From positions 901,990-924,943 of the forward strand of contig MNCI01007731.1 of the NCBI GenBank assembly GCA_015680685.1: a stretch of DNA of 22,954 nt. The letters are read 5' to 3'. This DNA is from Gnetum montanum (lineage: Eukaryota; Streptophyta; Gnetopsida; Gnetales; Gnetaceae). This document shows, one piece after another, positions 1 to 8,800 of this stretch; the first letter of the stretch is position 1; each line of letters starts with the position of its first letter. Made by a program: the position numbers and the translations under genes. The notes below the pieces were generated by a model that had not been told where the DNA came from, searched no databases, and worked only from the letters and a program-made list of their open reading frames with translations.

Positions 1-1505
1 CGAAGGGAGGGATCACGGTTGTATTCCTCCGCACTTTCTCTTTTCCGTAGCTCACCCTCTTCTTGTGCTACTTGTTCCAACAATACTTCAACTTCATGGG
101 CTCTTAATCGGGAGAGTCTCCCTTGGGCGTACGTCCCAAGAGTTCTTCTCGTTTCATTTCATAGCCCATCCACGAGGTGGTGGAGTTGATCCCGTTTAGC
201 GTACCCATGGCCCGGGAAATGATGTAGCAATGTGTAGTAACAGGCCATGACAGCATCCAATGACTCATAAGCTCCTTGTTTCCAGCCTTGGATCTGCTTA
301 CGCAAGTTGGACACTCTGGAGTACGTTTGATATTTGTTGTTGAATAATTCGAGCATCATACTCCACCTCCTAATGGTTTCCGGTTCTAAGGACCGGTACC
401 AGCTTTCTGCTTCTTTAATGAGTGTCCTTGGGAACAACTTGAGTTTCTTCCACTCATTGTCTATGTTTTGCAAGGCATAGGTGTCATGGAATGCCTGTAG
501 ATGATGTTGAGGATCAGCGTTGTATCCCCCTTCAAAACGTGGGATATTATTTATATCCAAACGCTTGATCCTACTATCTCCTAAATGCCTTGTGGGAATC
601 CTTACTGTCTCTCTAATATCGAGCATACTTCGGGTTGCGAATAGGGGTTCGTCATGATCTTCTCTTTCATGACGTCTGTGATGTCTACGTTGTGGTTCCC
701 TATTCTTCCTATGTCCTTGCCCTTGTCCTAACTCCTCTCGACCTTCCTGTCAAGGTATTTCATCTCTTTTACCTTTATTCTCTGCGTTATGTCGATGGTG
801 GCTACGCTCAGATGTGGAAGGAGAGTGCGAATGATAAGATGAAGGAGAAGAAGAAGGGGATCCATCACCATGGTGATGTTTCTGGCCTTCTCTTCGGCTG
901 CTTCGGCCCCGATCGTTGTGACGATCAACGAGTTCGTCATTATTGCGGGTGATTGTTCCTACCGTGAACAGCTGGTGCTCACGAGGATCAGAGCCTAGAA
1001 TATGTATCGTTGATCTAAGGCCCTGATGCCTAACCTCTTCACTAGAGTGAGGAGGAGGAACATCATTTTCTAAGAAACCCATCGTGAGGGGTTCCTCTTC
1101 TCCTATTTTACTAATGACGTGGGGAACCTCGCCCTTCAGTAGTGAATGTTGTCTCTCCTACCTTGCATCCCGAATACGTTGGGTTTTTGTGGGTTGATAG
1201 TCCCTTGTATCATGGTCTTCCAAAACGTATTCTGCGAACAGCTCATGCATGCCAATCTGTACCAAGGCACAGAAAAGCATGTTGGGAGCGGCTCGATTTG
1301 GGGGTAACACGATGTTACCTTGCCTGTCTCTCCACCGCAGTTGCTCATCTTGATGGAAAACAAAGGTAAAATCTGGCACATACTCATCGGGATGAGTATA
1401 TGTGACTTTGGATTGTTGAGGACATGGTTGATTGCGGTTATGTGTATGATCCTGACTTTCTCTTGTATTGTCCTTAGGTGAGTTGATTTCATGAGAAGAA
1501 GCCAT
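1..1505 (-). pseudogene. gag: gag polyprotein of E2, one frame with three stops, C-terminus off window
   Basis: Capsid/nucleocapsid protein of a gypsy retrotransposon. Translating down the minus strand from the ATG at 1505 gives one continuous frame to base 1, with no frameshift, broken only by TAG (1158-1160), TGA (750-752) and TGA (159-161). Residues 1-115 are an N-terminal region rich in polar residues. Residues ~175-290 form a long basic, His/Arg/Ser-rich low-complexity stretch. Residues ~316-445 match the retrotransposon gag fold: FEGGYNADPQHHLQAFHD, then a W-K-LKLFPRTL segment, AESWYRSL, W...L...F..KY and a final LVDGL. After the third stop the same frame continues as a charged, probably coiled-coil segment (LRAHEVEVLLEQVAQEE). 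No CCHC knuckle is seen before the edge. The start was chosen because it is the first ATG after the primer site and opens the whole frame. The three stops are consistent with single-base changes. Identification as gag is firm; the lineage is not. Confidence 0.88.
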
Positions 1506-1632
1506 TTCTAATGGTGTGCTAACTTCACTATTATTTATTGTTCTTGATTAACTGATTAACCCTAAGGTTCGTTTTAAGCTCACAACGATGTGAGTGATAT
1601 CCCTAATGTTAAATTGGTGTAAAAACACTTAG

Positions 1633-1650
1633 TCCCCGGCAACGGCGCCA
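1633..1650 (-). other. Primer binding site of E2 (tRNA-Asp)
   Basis: The plus strand here reads TCCCCGGCAACGGCGCCA, which is the 3' end of plant tRNA-Asp(GUC) plus CCA over 18 bases. On the minus (element) strand it is the complementary PBS, beginning TGGCGCCGTTGCC. It lies one base inside the LTR end, the normal place, and fixes the element's orientation and LTR boundary. It is not a tRNA gene: the rest of the cloverleaf is absent. Confidence 0.95.
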
Positions 1651-2078
1651 ATGATGAGTGGCGAGGTACCCCTACACTCCACCATATGAATACGAGCGTA
1701 CACACGTGATCCGGTCGAACTCCGCAGACTAAATGCCTTAACGCCACAAGAAATACTTGGGGTTAATCGTTTGTTGTCTTCCCAAGCTTGCTTGTATGTG
1801 TCACGGTGTATGGTTAAGCAAGTCTGAGGTATGTGATTTTTTTGGTATTTTCGGCTTATCTTCTATGCTACCAGGAGAAAGGGTTGAGAAACTAAACTAA
1901 CTCTAACTAAGATCTAAGTCTAAATTAACTAGCGTCAGCATCCGTTCCCACTTACCAGACACACCCTGATCTATGCAACTGTAGCTTACCAAACGCTAAT
2001 CGTTACTGGGATCGCTACAAGTAACGCAAGGTGCTCGAAGTGGTCATACTGAGGCACCTATTTAGCCTACGTGTGATA

Positions 2079-2351
2079 AGCAGCCAATTCCTTAGCCAGC
2101 CGTACACACCCGTGGGTGCTCGTAACTAAGTCGTACTTATCACATGTTCTTAGCCTAGCAATGAGTAGCCAATTCCTCAACTAGTCGTACACATTGGACC
2201 CTAGAGTTACCAAGCGTAGAATCCTGGAATACGCTACAAGGTTACCAAGTAGCCAATACTCGTAATTGAGTCGTACTCATGCATTGCGGCAAGCAGCCGA
2301 TTCCTTGACTAGTCGTACACGTCCGTAGATGCTCGTAATCAAGTCGCACTT
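2079..2351. repeat. Internal tandem repeats in the E2 LTR (~85-bp spacing)
   Basis: A motif of about 60 bases, beginning AGCAGCCAATTCCTTAG, continuing through a CGTACAC block and ending GTAANYAAGTCGYACTT, occurs in full at 2079-2140 and 2292-2351. Partial copies begin at 2164 and 2248. The first three starts are 84-85 bases apart and the last is 44 further on. They lie in the R/U5 part of the LTR. Confidence 0.75.
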
Positions 2352-2599
2352 GAACGCACTAGGAAAGCAGTAAATGAAAGCAATAAATGAAACCACATGC
2401 TGCAAGGTTTATCCAAACAAGTTCGTCTTTATTTCCGTACACAACTTGGGTTCAGGTTACAATCTGCTCGAATAAAGAGCCGTTCACTCTAGGACTCCTA
2501 CTGCGGGCACATGGGGAAAAATTCTAACTCTGGAGTGATCAATCTGCCAGAGCTTCGATACACTAGCCAGGATTTGGAAATGAAGGAACTGCCGCCTCT

Positions 2600-2607
2600 T
2601 ATTTATA
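2600..2607 (-). promoter_or_regulatory. TATA box of the E2 5' LTR
   Basis: The minus strand reads CTATAAATAAGAGG, a near-consensus plant TATA box on the sense strand of the element and within the U3 end of the LTR. Transcription would start about 25-35 bases further down the minus strand (near 2570) and run into gag. Confidence 0.65.
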
Positions 2608-2661
2608 GATATGGTGGCAGGATGCGATATCGCGGCCTAGTGCAAGCCACGTCTCATCACT

Positions 2662-3393
2662 CATGCACTAATTTCTAATAATGGAACTCATTTTACAGGT
2701 GCCACTTTCCAAAAACTGATGCAGCCCTTAGGGGTTGAGCATAAACTCATAACACCATATTACCCCCAAGCTAATGGTCAAGCAAAGCTCACTAATTGGG
2801 AGATTACAAAAATTGTAATGCATACCATTAGGAAATACCAAAGGGACTAGAGCACCAAATTAAATGATTCCCTTTGGGCCTATCGCTCCACATGGAAGCT
2901 TCCCATAGGTTATTCTCCCTATGAGCTCATGTATGAAAAACTACCAACACTGTCCATCCAATTCAAGCTTCATACACTCTCTACATCCTATGACCTTGAC
3001 CTAAATCTAAGTCTAACATAAAAAGAATGATTAATGAATCTCAACTTGCCAGAAAAAAATTGGTTAATGGCCCTATCATCCAATGAAATGCATAAGTCAT
3101 TCAACAAGAAACACCATGACCTCAAAATAAGAAAATTCAGGTTTCAACTAGGAGACAAGGTTCTCTATTGGAATCCTACACATGTACCCCAATGAACCAA
3201 ATTTCAAATGTTGTGGGAAGAACCTTACATTATTGATGAGACTTTTCCATTTTGGGCCATGAACATCTACAAACCTGATAGCCCAAATAAGAAATAATTA
3301 GTTAACATCCAACAAGTGAAACCTTTCCATGAGCCCAAGCCAACAAAGTCAACAGACACCTCAACAGATGGACAACCACACTCAATCTTTTAG
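2662..3393 (+). pseudogene. pol: Integrase C-terminal half (gypsy pol), disrupted by E2 insertion and stops
   Basis: Retroviral-type integrase that would join element cDNA to host DNA. The frame opens with HALISNNGTHF, corresponding to the family's LISDNGTHF around the second catalytic Asp. It goes on to PYYPQANGQ, DSLWAYRS, a YSPYELMY block, then the C-terminal module (FQLGDKVLYWNPTHVP, EEPYIIDETFP, VNIQQVKPFHEP). There is no frameshift over ~730 bases, but stops occur at 2848-2850, 3019-3021, 3028-3030, 3193-3195 and 3295-3297 before the final TAG at 3391-3393. The catalytic Asp is Asn (SNNG) and the catalytic Glu after NGQ is Lys (NGQAK); both fit G-to-A changes. The N-terminal zinc finger and first Asp are cut off by the E2 LTR. 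It cannot be functional. Confidence 0.9.
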
Positions 3394-4107
3394 ATCACCC
3401 CCTTCTAACTTAGTCGTGGGGAAGATGGCCACCCATAATAACACTTTATGCAACTCCTCAGTCTTTTAAATTTTTTGTTTTACACATTTTTGGTTTTACA
3501 ATTTTTTTTATATTCTTTTTTTTTACATATTTTTTTTATTTTTCAGGTTATTAATCTTTTCTAAGTTTTTTTTTTACACCATTGTTAATATATTTGATAT
3601 GTATTACATAATCTTTTACTTTCTTTTATATCTTCTTATGTTTGATGTGTTTCTCTACTCTTTCTATTAATAAGGTGTCAAGTACAATGGTAATCTGTTA
3701 CTCAATGGTCATATGTTTCATTTTTAATTTGATTGTTGACATCTAGTTTTTGAATTTGAATTTCATTACTAATGACTAGGACATGGTGCCTTTTCATGTA
3801 ACAGGCAATGAGTCCACATCATCCACCCATCCACATACTCTATGGTTTTTCTTGTTTTGAAAATGTGCAGTTCCTTCTTCATTAATGCAACTTTAATAAA
3901 TTGGTGACTTGTGTAGTTTCTAGAATTGGAAAGGAATCAAAGGTTTAGATAGGGTGTGGCTTCAAAGGAATGTAGTATTCTTTGTGCTTTTCTGTTTTCC
4001 TGTGTGCAGGAGTGTTCCCATGAGCTTTTCCCCGTTTTGCATCATTTCATAACAGGAAGTCAAATAAGTCCTTTCATGATGTGTTCCTCATAAAAAAAAC
4101 AAAAGAG

Positions 4108-4230
4108 ATGAGGATTCAAAGCAAACCCCTTAGACTAAATAAATATAAAAAATGCATGGGTCTTTGCATGGTGTGGCTCCCATTCAAAAAAAATATGAAA
4201 ATTCAGAGCACATCCCTTAGACTAAATAAA
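4108..4230. repeat. Imperfect 36-bp direct repeat, 87-bp period
   Basis: Copies at 4108-4143 and 4195-4230 both run from ATGARRATTCARAGCA to CTTAGACTAAATAAA with five mismatches and no gap. A short local duplication in the E1 spacer. Confidence 0.8.
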
Positions 4231-5051
4231 AGGGCTACAAGCACTGGTTATGAGACTTGTCTTGTCTCCTCTAACTAAGCCCTTCTCACTTCTTACTTTC
4301 TCTTCAATTTGGAATGGTGGTTATTTTTTGGTAGCATTCTTGTATCTCAAGAGATGGACTAGCCTTAGAGTATCAATGCGAAGTCACTGAAAGTGGTTGG
4401 TTTTAGTCTAGACTAAGGATGGATCCTACCAAGTCATTTAATCACAAACTCCACAAAGGATCTCATGTGACCATAATTAGGAACTCCATTCCATTCTCTC
4501 TGTAATTTATCTATGCTTTTCATCCCTCACCTCACTGCCAATTTCATGTTTTAATTTAATGTTCTGGTTTGATATGTCAAGTTTCTTAGTCAATTACTTT
4601 TGGGTTTTTGTACTTAACTTTTTGTAACCATTAATTATCCATGGAGCCCATGGACTCTTTGTTTTGAAGTTATGCAAGGGCATAAAAGGCTTGTGCCTAC
4701 TTTGGGAAGGACCCACTTGCATATCTTTTGATTTGGTTAAGTTAAGTTCTTTACCCTTAGACATTGTCACAATCAAATTATTTTTATTTTACCCCATTCA
4801 TGCCATCCAATTATACACATCTTCATAACTATTTTTAGTGAAATTCTTCTTTTTATTATTGTGAATTTTTATACCCTCTTTCCAGTATTCCTTGTGTTAA
4901 GCTTTTTTTTGAATTTTATGGACCACTTTTCTTACTTAACCCATTCGTTAGTCTTTCCACTAACACTATCAAGCAACAAATCTATCACAATCACAACTCG
5001 GCTAGATAAGATCACTAATGAGATAAGGTATTCAGCTACAATATGTTATAC

Positions 5052-5120
5052 CTCATATACTAATTCTTGATTTTTTTGTGATTGCAATGGGGAGCATGGA
5101 CTCATATACTAATTCTTGAT
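5052..5120. repeat. Exact 20-bp direct repeat
   Basis: CTCATATACTAATTCTTGAT occurs exactly at 5052-5071 and 5101-5120, 49 bases apart. The perfect match within otherwise diverged sequence suggests a recent small duplication. Confidence 0.9.
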
Positions 5121-5229
5121 AATTCTTATCCATTTATATATTGCGATTTAATGTAATTTACATTAATTTTATTTATGTAGTAATCAATTCTGATTAATCA
5201 AGCAACTCATCAAAATACACAAGCATAAC

Positions 5230-5633
5230 CCCTTTGAACATACGTGTGACACTTGGTAGCTCAAAATGGTTAGCATTTGACAACCCAGTAGTGTTTACAC
5301 AAACTTTAGGATGTGTCTGGGAAGTGGGAATGATTACTTGTGTTAGGCTATATTAGACCATAGTTTATTTAGCATTTAATTACTATTACTTTCATTCTTT
5401 TTCTAGGTGAGTAATTTGATAAAACACAAAATAATAAAAATCTTATGCCTCAGTCACACTTAACGATACAATTGCATTCCACAAGTGGGACTGGGAATAC
5501 AATGAATAGACAACACACATGCATTGTTTAGCTATAGTGTACCTAATAATTATAGTCTATGAAATTTGAACAAATCACACATGAAAGCCTATGATTCGTA
5601 TGGTTGGGCGTAGGGGTACCTCATCGCTCATCA
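5230..5633 (+). repeat. LTR 3' end of E1, homologous to the E2 LTR
   Basis: Read on plus, this stretch matches the reverse complement of the E2 LTR from about 2040 down to 1652. The clearest blocks are GGATGTGTCTGGGAAGTGGG (near 5310) against GGGTGTGTCTGGTAAGTGGG; TATGCCTCAG followed by CTTAACGATACA (near 5444); and the terminal block around GTAGGGGTACCTC ending CTCATCA at 5633. Many differences are C-to-T or G-to-A relative to E2, so this copy is much older. The first half of the LTR, further left, is too diverged to delimit by eye. Confidence 0.8.
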
Positions 5634-6853
5634 ATGTTATATGGGATATTTGCACTTCTCAGAAAGAGGATGATGGATTAGAATTAATAAATTGTTATAT
5701 GAATGGTATTGTTTTATGTGTCAATTGGATGGTTAAATGCTTATTTGGTAGAAAGACTTGGAAGCTTCTTTTCTAGAAATGCATTCAAATGGATAAGCCT
5801 AGAGGTAGTGATTAATGGAGAGATACTCTTTTTCTATTAATTAGATCATTTTTCCAAAAAGCATTACTATATCAAGTTCTATTATTATATAGCATATTTG
5901 CAAGGCTTGGAATTTTATCAGTGATTTTTGAAACGTTAATAATATTACTGTTTCTACCTCTATACCTGACAAGCTTTCTCCTTAGTAGCTTCCAATTAAT
6001 AATGAACCATGAGCTATTAAGCATAATGTCTTTGTAGTACATGATGTAATCTTAGCATTTTCTCTCATTCATTTCTTCACATGCATAATTACTGGATTAG
6101 TTAGTCTAAGTGTCAAAGACTCTATGGCATTAATTTTTCTCAAAAGTTTACATTTTTTAATTTGTTGGATAGTTGGACAAAAGTGTAGCTATTCAAGATT
6201 CTTATAATGGTTTTTTTGATTTTTCTTGGATTAATGGATGTCATGTTTTTCCATATTAGCACAAGATTATGTATACTCTTATTAGTTCTAATACTAATAT
6301 TTGACTAAGATTCAATCATCTTTGAAAGGTTAATTACAATGTGTAGTTATGGAAGTAGCGAATTCAAAAGATATGAAATGTCACTACTCCTTTAAAAATT
6401 ATAAATTTTCTATGGTATTTGATTCATTAAGTTTTTATTATTGGTATCTATTACTCTCATTTGGATGTTCATGATCCAAGGTATCCTATTTGCAATATGG
6501 AAGATACATTCCTACAGTGTTCTTTTTTTATTTGTTTCCTTGCTTGTAGCTCCTAGACTTTGTGTAGTAGGTATTTACAGTGTTTTCAACCAGGATTAGC
6601 TAAATTTTTATTTAGTGACACTCTTCAAATTCAAGTATTTCTACTTCATAGTTGGCATTTCTTTTTCCATTTGGAAGTTTCAATGTAATATGGTTTTTTA
6701 AAAAGATCATCTAGTTAATTTTTTTTCTTTATCAATTCAAGGTGACATCATTTAGTAGGTGATGCTTTAGCGAAATTCCTAATTATCTCTTTGTATTTTT
6801 CTTTTTTATTAACATAAAACCTTTAGTAGGAAATTTTATTTTCTAAAAGCCTA

Positions 6854-6957
6854 AAAACCTAAAAAGGCATCACCAAAATAGTTGGGCCTTTTCCTTTTAT
6901 TATAAGGATGAAAACCTAAAAATCCATCCCCAAAATCATTAGGCCTTTCCTTTTTTT
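6854..6957. repeat. Two-copy ~47-bp repeat, 57-bp period
   Basis: A segment beginning AAAACCTAAAAA and containing CCAAAAT and GGCCTTT is present at about 6854-6900 and again at 6911-6957, with around 20 percent difference. Confidence 0.75.
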
Positions 6958-7092
6958 TGTTTTGGAGTTTCTCCTCTGCTTCTCTACTTTTGTGCTCTAA
7001 ATCTAATTTTTTAAAATATGTTTATTTTTTGGGTCTAACAAACTATATATTTTTAACCAATAGGCCAACTACCAATCATAGATTAGTAACAA

Positions 7093-7270
7093 TAAATAAT
7101 ATTCTATCTATAATGCTTAAGGAAGAGCTTATTGGTAACACTAAATAATATCCCATCTATAACACTAAAGGGATAGCTTATCTATAATGCTACATAATAT
7201 TTGATCTATAACATTCCAAGGAGAGCCTATTTGTGATGCTAAATAATATTTTGTCCATAATACTAGCACA
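7093..7270. repeat. 49-bp minisatellite, about 3.6 copies
   Basis: Units begin at 7093, 7142, 7191 and 7240, each exactly 49 bases after the last. Each starts TANATAATAT, then a YATAAC/T block, then an AAGGRANAGCYTAT block. The fourth is partial. Sequence just before 7093 resembles a unit end, so a fifth decayed copy is possible. The constant period with no indels, despite roughly 25 percent substitution, shows an ordinary tandem array that has aged by point mutation. Confidence 0.85.
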
Positions 7271-7725
7271 TTTTCTCCAAGCAATCTTTGACTTCTATAT
7301 TATTTCTTATTGCAATGCACAAGGAATAAAATTCAAAAGCTGATGAGAGTATGTATGGAAATAACAATCTATGAAAATTAAAATATTTTGTAGCATGATA
7401 TTTAGAACCAAACTTAAAATTAGTTATCTTCTCATCATGTAATCATAGTGATTTCACCAAAATTGTTATAGAATTTGATAAAATAGCAACCTACATAATT
7501 TTTAATATAATAGATGAACTAAATTTCAAATTTTTTTTTGTAAGATTCTCTCGACCAAAATATAGGTATATATATTTGTTATAAATACTTGTAAAACTAG
7601 AAATAACTAACTTTATCATTTCTAATCCAAAACTATTATTCTTGCTAGAGTTATTTCCATAAAAAAACACAAATTCTTAGCATGTTACTTATTCAAAGTT
7701 ATCAACATATCTCATTCACTTGAAG

Positions 7726-7771
7726 AAAATGGATGTCACTATTTATAAAAATGGATGTCACTATTTATAAA
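7726..7771. repeat. Two tandem copies of a 22-bp unit
   Basis: ATGGATGTCACTATTTATAA is repeated exactly with a 22-base period (starts at 7729 and 7751), flanked by A runs. A recent slippage-type duplication. Confidence 0.9.
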
Positions 7772-7825
7772 AAAAGACAACAATATAATGAAGTAGCTTG
7801 TTTCCATATCATTACTTTACTTAAC

Positions 7826-8201
7826 AATAACCTGCACTTTTTTCCTACCATATAACAAAAGATTCAATTTTCTTATGCATACAATAACATTGTATCCATC
7901 CATTCCAAAGTAAAAGTTATCTAATAACGTAACCACTCTTGCACTTTTTTTCCAACATTACTATATTAAATAATAAAAGATTCAATTTTCTCAAACACGG
8001 TAATAGCATTGTGTCCATGCATTCCAAAGTAAAAGTTATCATAACCGCATACCAATTATATTATGAATTGCAATTACAACATTTCCTACCTATCCATATG
8101 ATGGAACAAACTTTGAAAAGTTTCATGTTACTTACATGCAATATTTCAAGTGTCATGAAACCCAAGCTTATCTAGCTTGTCCTACCTAATTTAAATTTCA
8201 C
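7826..8201. repeat. Repeat A, copies A1 (partial) and A2, left of E3
   Basis: A2 spans 7930-8201. A partial copy A1 (about 7826-7920) precedes it and shares the blocks GCACTTTTTT, AAAAGATTCAATTTTCT and CATTCCAAAGTAAAAGTTAT. The junction between A1 and A2 reads AATAACGTAACCACTCTTGC. A2 is followed by ATAACG (8202-8207) and then the left LTR of E3. A third copy, A3, lies right of E3 at 14529-14791 in the same orientation. No coding potential is evident; the nature of A is unknown. Confidence 0.85.
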
Positions 8202-8207
8202 ATAACG

Positions 8208-8785
8208 TGTGAGACAGGTATTAGGGTAGAGGTTCCTCTAGTTCCTTCCCATGGTACAAGGACCATGGAACACCTTAAGGTGTTCATGAGTGGCACTAAA
8301 GTGTTATAAAATCCATCCTAGCTTGGTAGTACCGAGAAAGTAATAGGACTCTACCCTGTTGTTTCCCCTTCTTAGTCCTCCTCATCTTACCCTCACAATG
8401 GAGAACTACATATCCTTGATTTTGCAATGGTCATAGATATGTAGGTAGTATGGATTGGATAGTCCTAGTGTAGTGCCTTACCAAACTTTGTACTAGACCA
8501 TCAAATGTCTAGAAGTGATGTGCTTCCCCCTATAGATTCATTATCATCTTCCCACCAATGATGTCTAAAAGGTTGTTTATGTACTTGGCTTCTTGTCCTT
8601 GCTCAAAGTTTATAGGTTTTCCTAGAGGTGTTATCTCACTCGATACGAAACAGATGCATTTCTCACTTCATTCTAAATCGTTCAACTCATAGTGATGTTC
8701 TCTTTAAGGCATAGTCTCCTGATCATTCACCTTAGGTCCATTAGATTTAAGGGAATTTGTAAGGATGTCAGGTGTCATTGTTATA
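8208..8785 (+). repeat. Left (5') LTR of E3
   Basis: Starts TGTGAGACAGG and ends TTGTTATA. It aligns over its full length with 13939-14528. The end was set at the last shared block (TTGTTATA), which places the primer site two bases further, normal spacing. An earlier end at GATGTCA (8770) is possible. The terminal CA is not preserved, as expected for an old copy. It contains TATAAAAT at 8305-8312 and a 16-base perfect palindrome at 8269-8284. Confidence 0.82.
8305..8312 (+). promoter_or_regulatory. Candidate TATA box of the E3 5' LTR
   Basis: TATAAAAT lies ~97 bases into the left LTR in the sense direction. The right LTR has TACAAAAC at the same place, so the motif was lost there or gained here. 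Confidence 0.4.
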
Positions 8786-8787
8786 GA

Positions 8788-8799
8788 TGGTATCAAGCC
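8788..8799 (+). other. Degenerate primer binding site of E3 (tRNA-iMet-like)
   Basis: TGGTATCAAGCC matches the common plant PBS TGGTATCAGAGCC with one missing base. It begins two bases after the end of the left LTR. The match is short but its position is exactly where a PBS belongs. Confidence 0.65.
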
Positions 8800-8800
8800 C

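Larger units (their letters stand above)
1..2659 (-). mobile_element. Ty3/gypsy LTR retrotransposon (E2), 5' part only, runs off left edge
   Basis: The 5' end of a gypsy-class element read on the minus strand: LTR (2659-1652), a one-base spacer, a tRNA-Asp primer site, a leader of about 130 bases, then gag to the window edge. Protease, RT, RNase H, integrase and the 3' LTR would lie left of base 1. The tRNA-Asp primer and the gag type fit the non-chromovirus (Athila/Tat-like) branch; this is inference, because no RT is visible. It interrupts the integrase frame of an older plus-strand element (E1), which resumes right after the LTR. Gag is open apart from three stops, so it looks younger than its host element. 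The five bases after the LTR (2660-2664, ctcat) should be one copy of the target duplication; the other copy is outside the window. Confidence 0.9.
1652..2659 (-). repeat. 5' LTR of E2 (~1.0 kb)
   Basis: In element orientation it starts TGATGAG at 2659 and ends CTCATCA at 1652, giving a perfect 7-base terminal inverted repeat with TG...CA ends. The inner end abuts the PBS with one spacer base; the outer end abuts the interrupted integrase frame of E1. A strong TATA box lies about 55 bases in (2607-2600) and an AATAAA-type signal at 2433-2428 on the same strand, implying a short U3 and a very long U5. The U5 side holds several copies of an internal repeat (2079-2351). Its U5 end is homologous to the LTR end at 5230-5633. 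The partner 3' LTR is outside the window, so the left/right identity cannot be checked. Confidence 0.88.
3394..5229 (+). other. Non-coding spacer of E1 between pol end and LTR remnant
   Basis: No gene is recognisable. The first ~250 bases become extremely T-rich (about 3465-3600, with runs of 7-9 T). The rest is AT-rich with only short open frames of no recognisable family (for example 4081-4278 on plus and 4776-4594 on minus). Long non-coding stretches between integrase and 3' LTR are known in Athila-type elements, so this may be element sequence. The start of the 3' LTR should lie somewhere inside it but I could not place it. Confidence 0.5.
2660..5633 (+). mobile_element. Older Ty3/gypsy element (E1), 3' part: integrase end, spacer and 3' LTR end
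   Basis: Plus-strand remnant into which E2 inserted. It begins in mid-integrase at 2662 and the pol frame ends at 3393. A T-rich spacer of about 1.8 kb follows, then a plus-strand LTR end homologous to the E2 LTR, finishing at 5633. Nothing resembling a tRNA-Asp primer site follows 5633, so this is a 3' LTR (or a solo LTR), which agrees with the direction of the integrase. Joining the integrase and the LTR end into one element is an inference from orientation, order and family. Its 5' portion should lie beyond E2, left of the window. Confidence 0.7.
5634..7829. other. AT-rich intergenic stretch without recognisable genes
   Basis: No coding family, RNA gene or transposon end is recognisable on either strand. 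Open frames are under 65 codons and of low-complexity composition. The stretch contains three local tandem duplications, listed separately (6854-6957, 7093-7270, 7726-7771). Confidence 0.6.

Noticed and set aside
635-1369. Plus-strand and alternate-frame open frames over the first 1.5 kb
   Set aside because: They overlap the minus-strand gag, whose single frame and domain content explain the region.
1633-1650. tRNA-Asp gene
   Set aside because: Only the 3' 18 bases of the tRNA are matched, at the inner end of an LTR; this is a primer binding site.
4594-4776. Minus-strand open frame of 60 codons
   Set aside because: No family resemblance, low complexity, inside the E1 spacer; length is within chance expectation for AT-rich DNA.
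5591-5776. Plus-strand open frame of 61 codons
   Set aside because: Its start lies inside the LTR end that finishes at 5633 and nothing in the translation is recognisable.
7939-8175. Plus-strand open frame of 78 codons
   Set aside because: It lies wholly within repeat A2, and the A3 copy has indels relative to it, so the frame is not kept.
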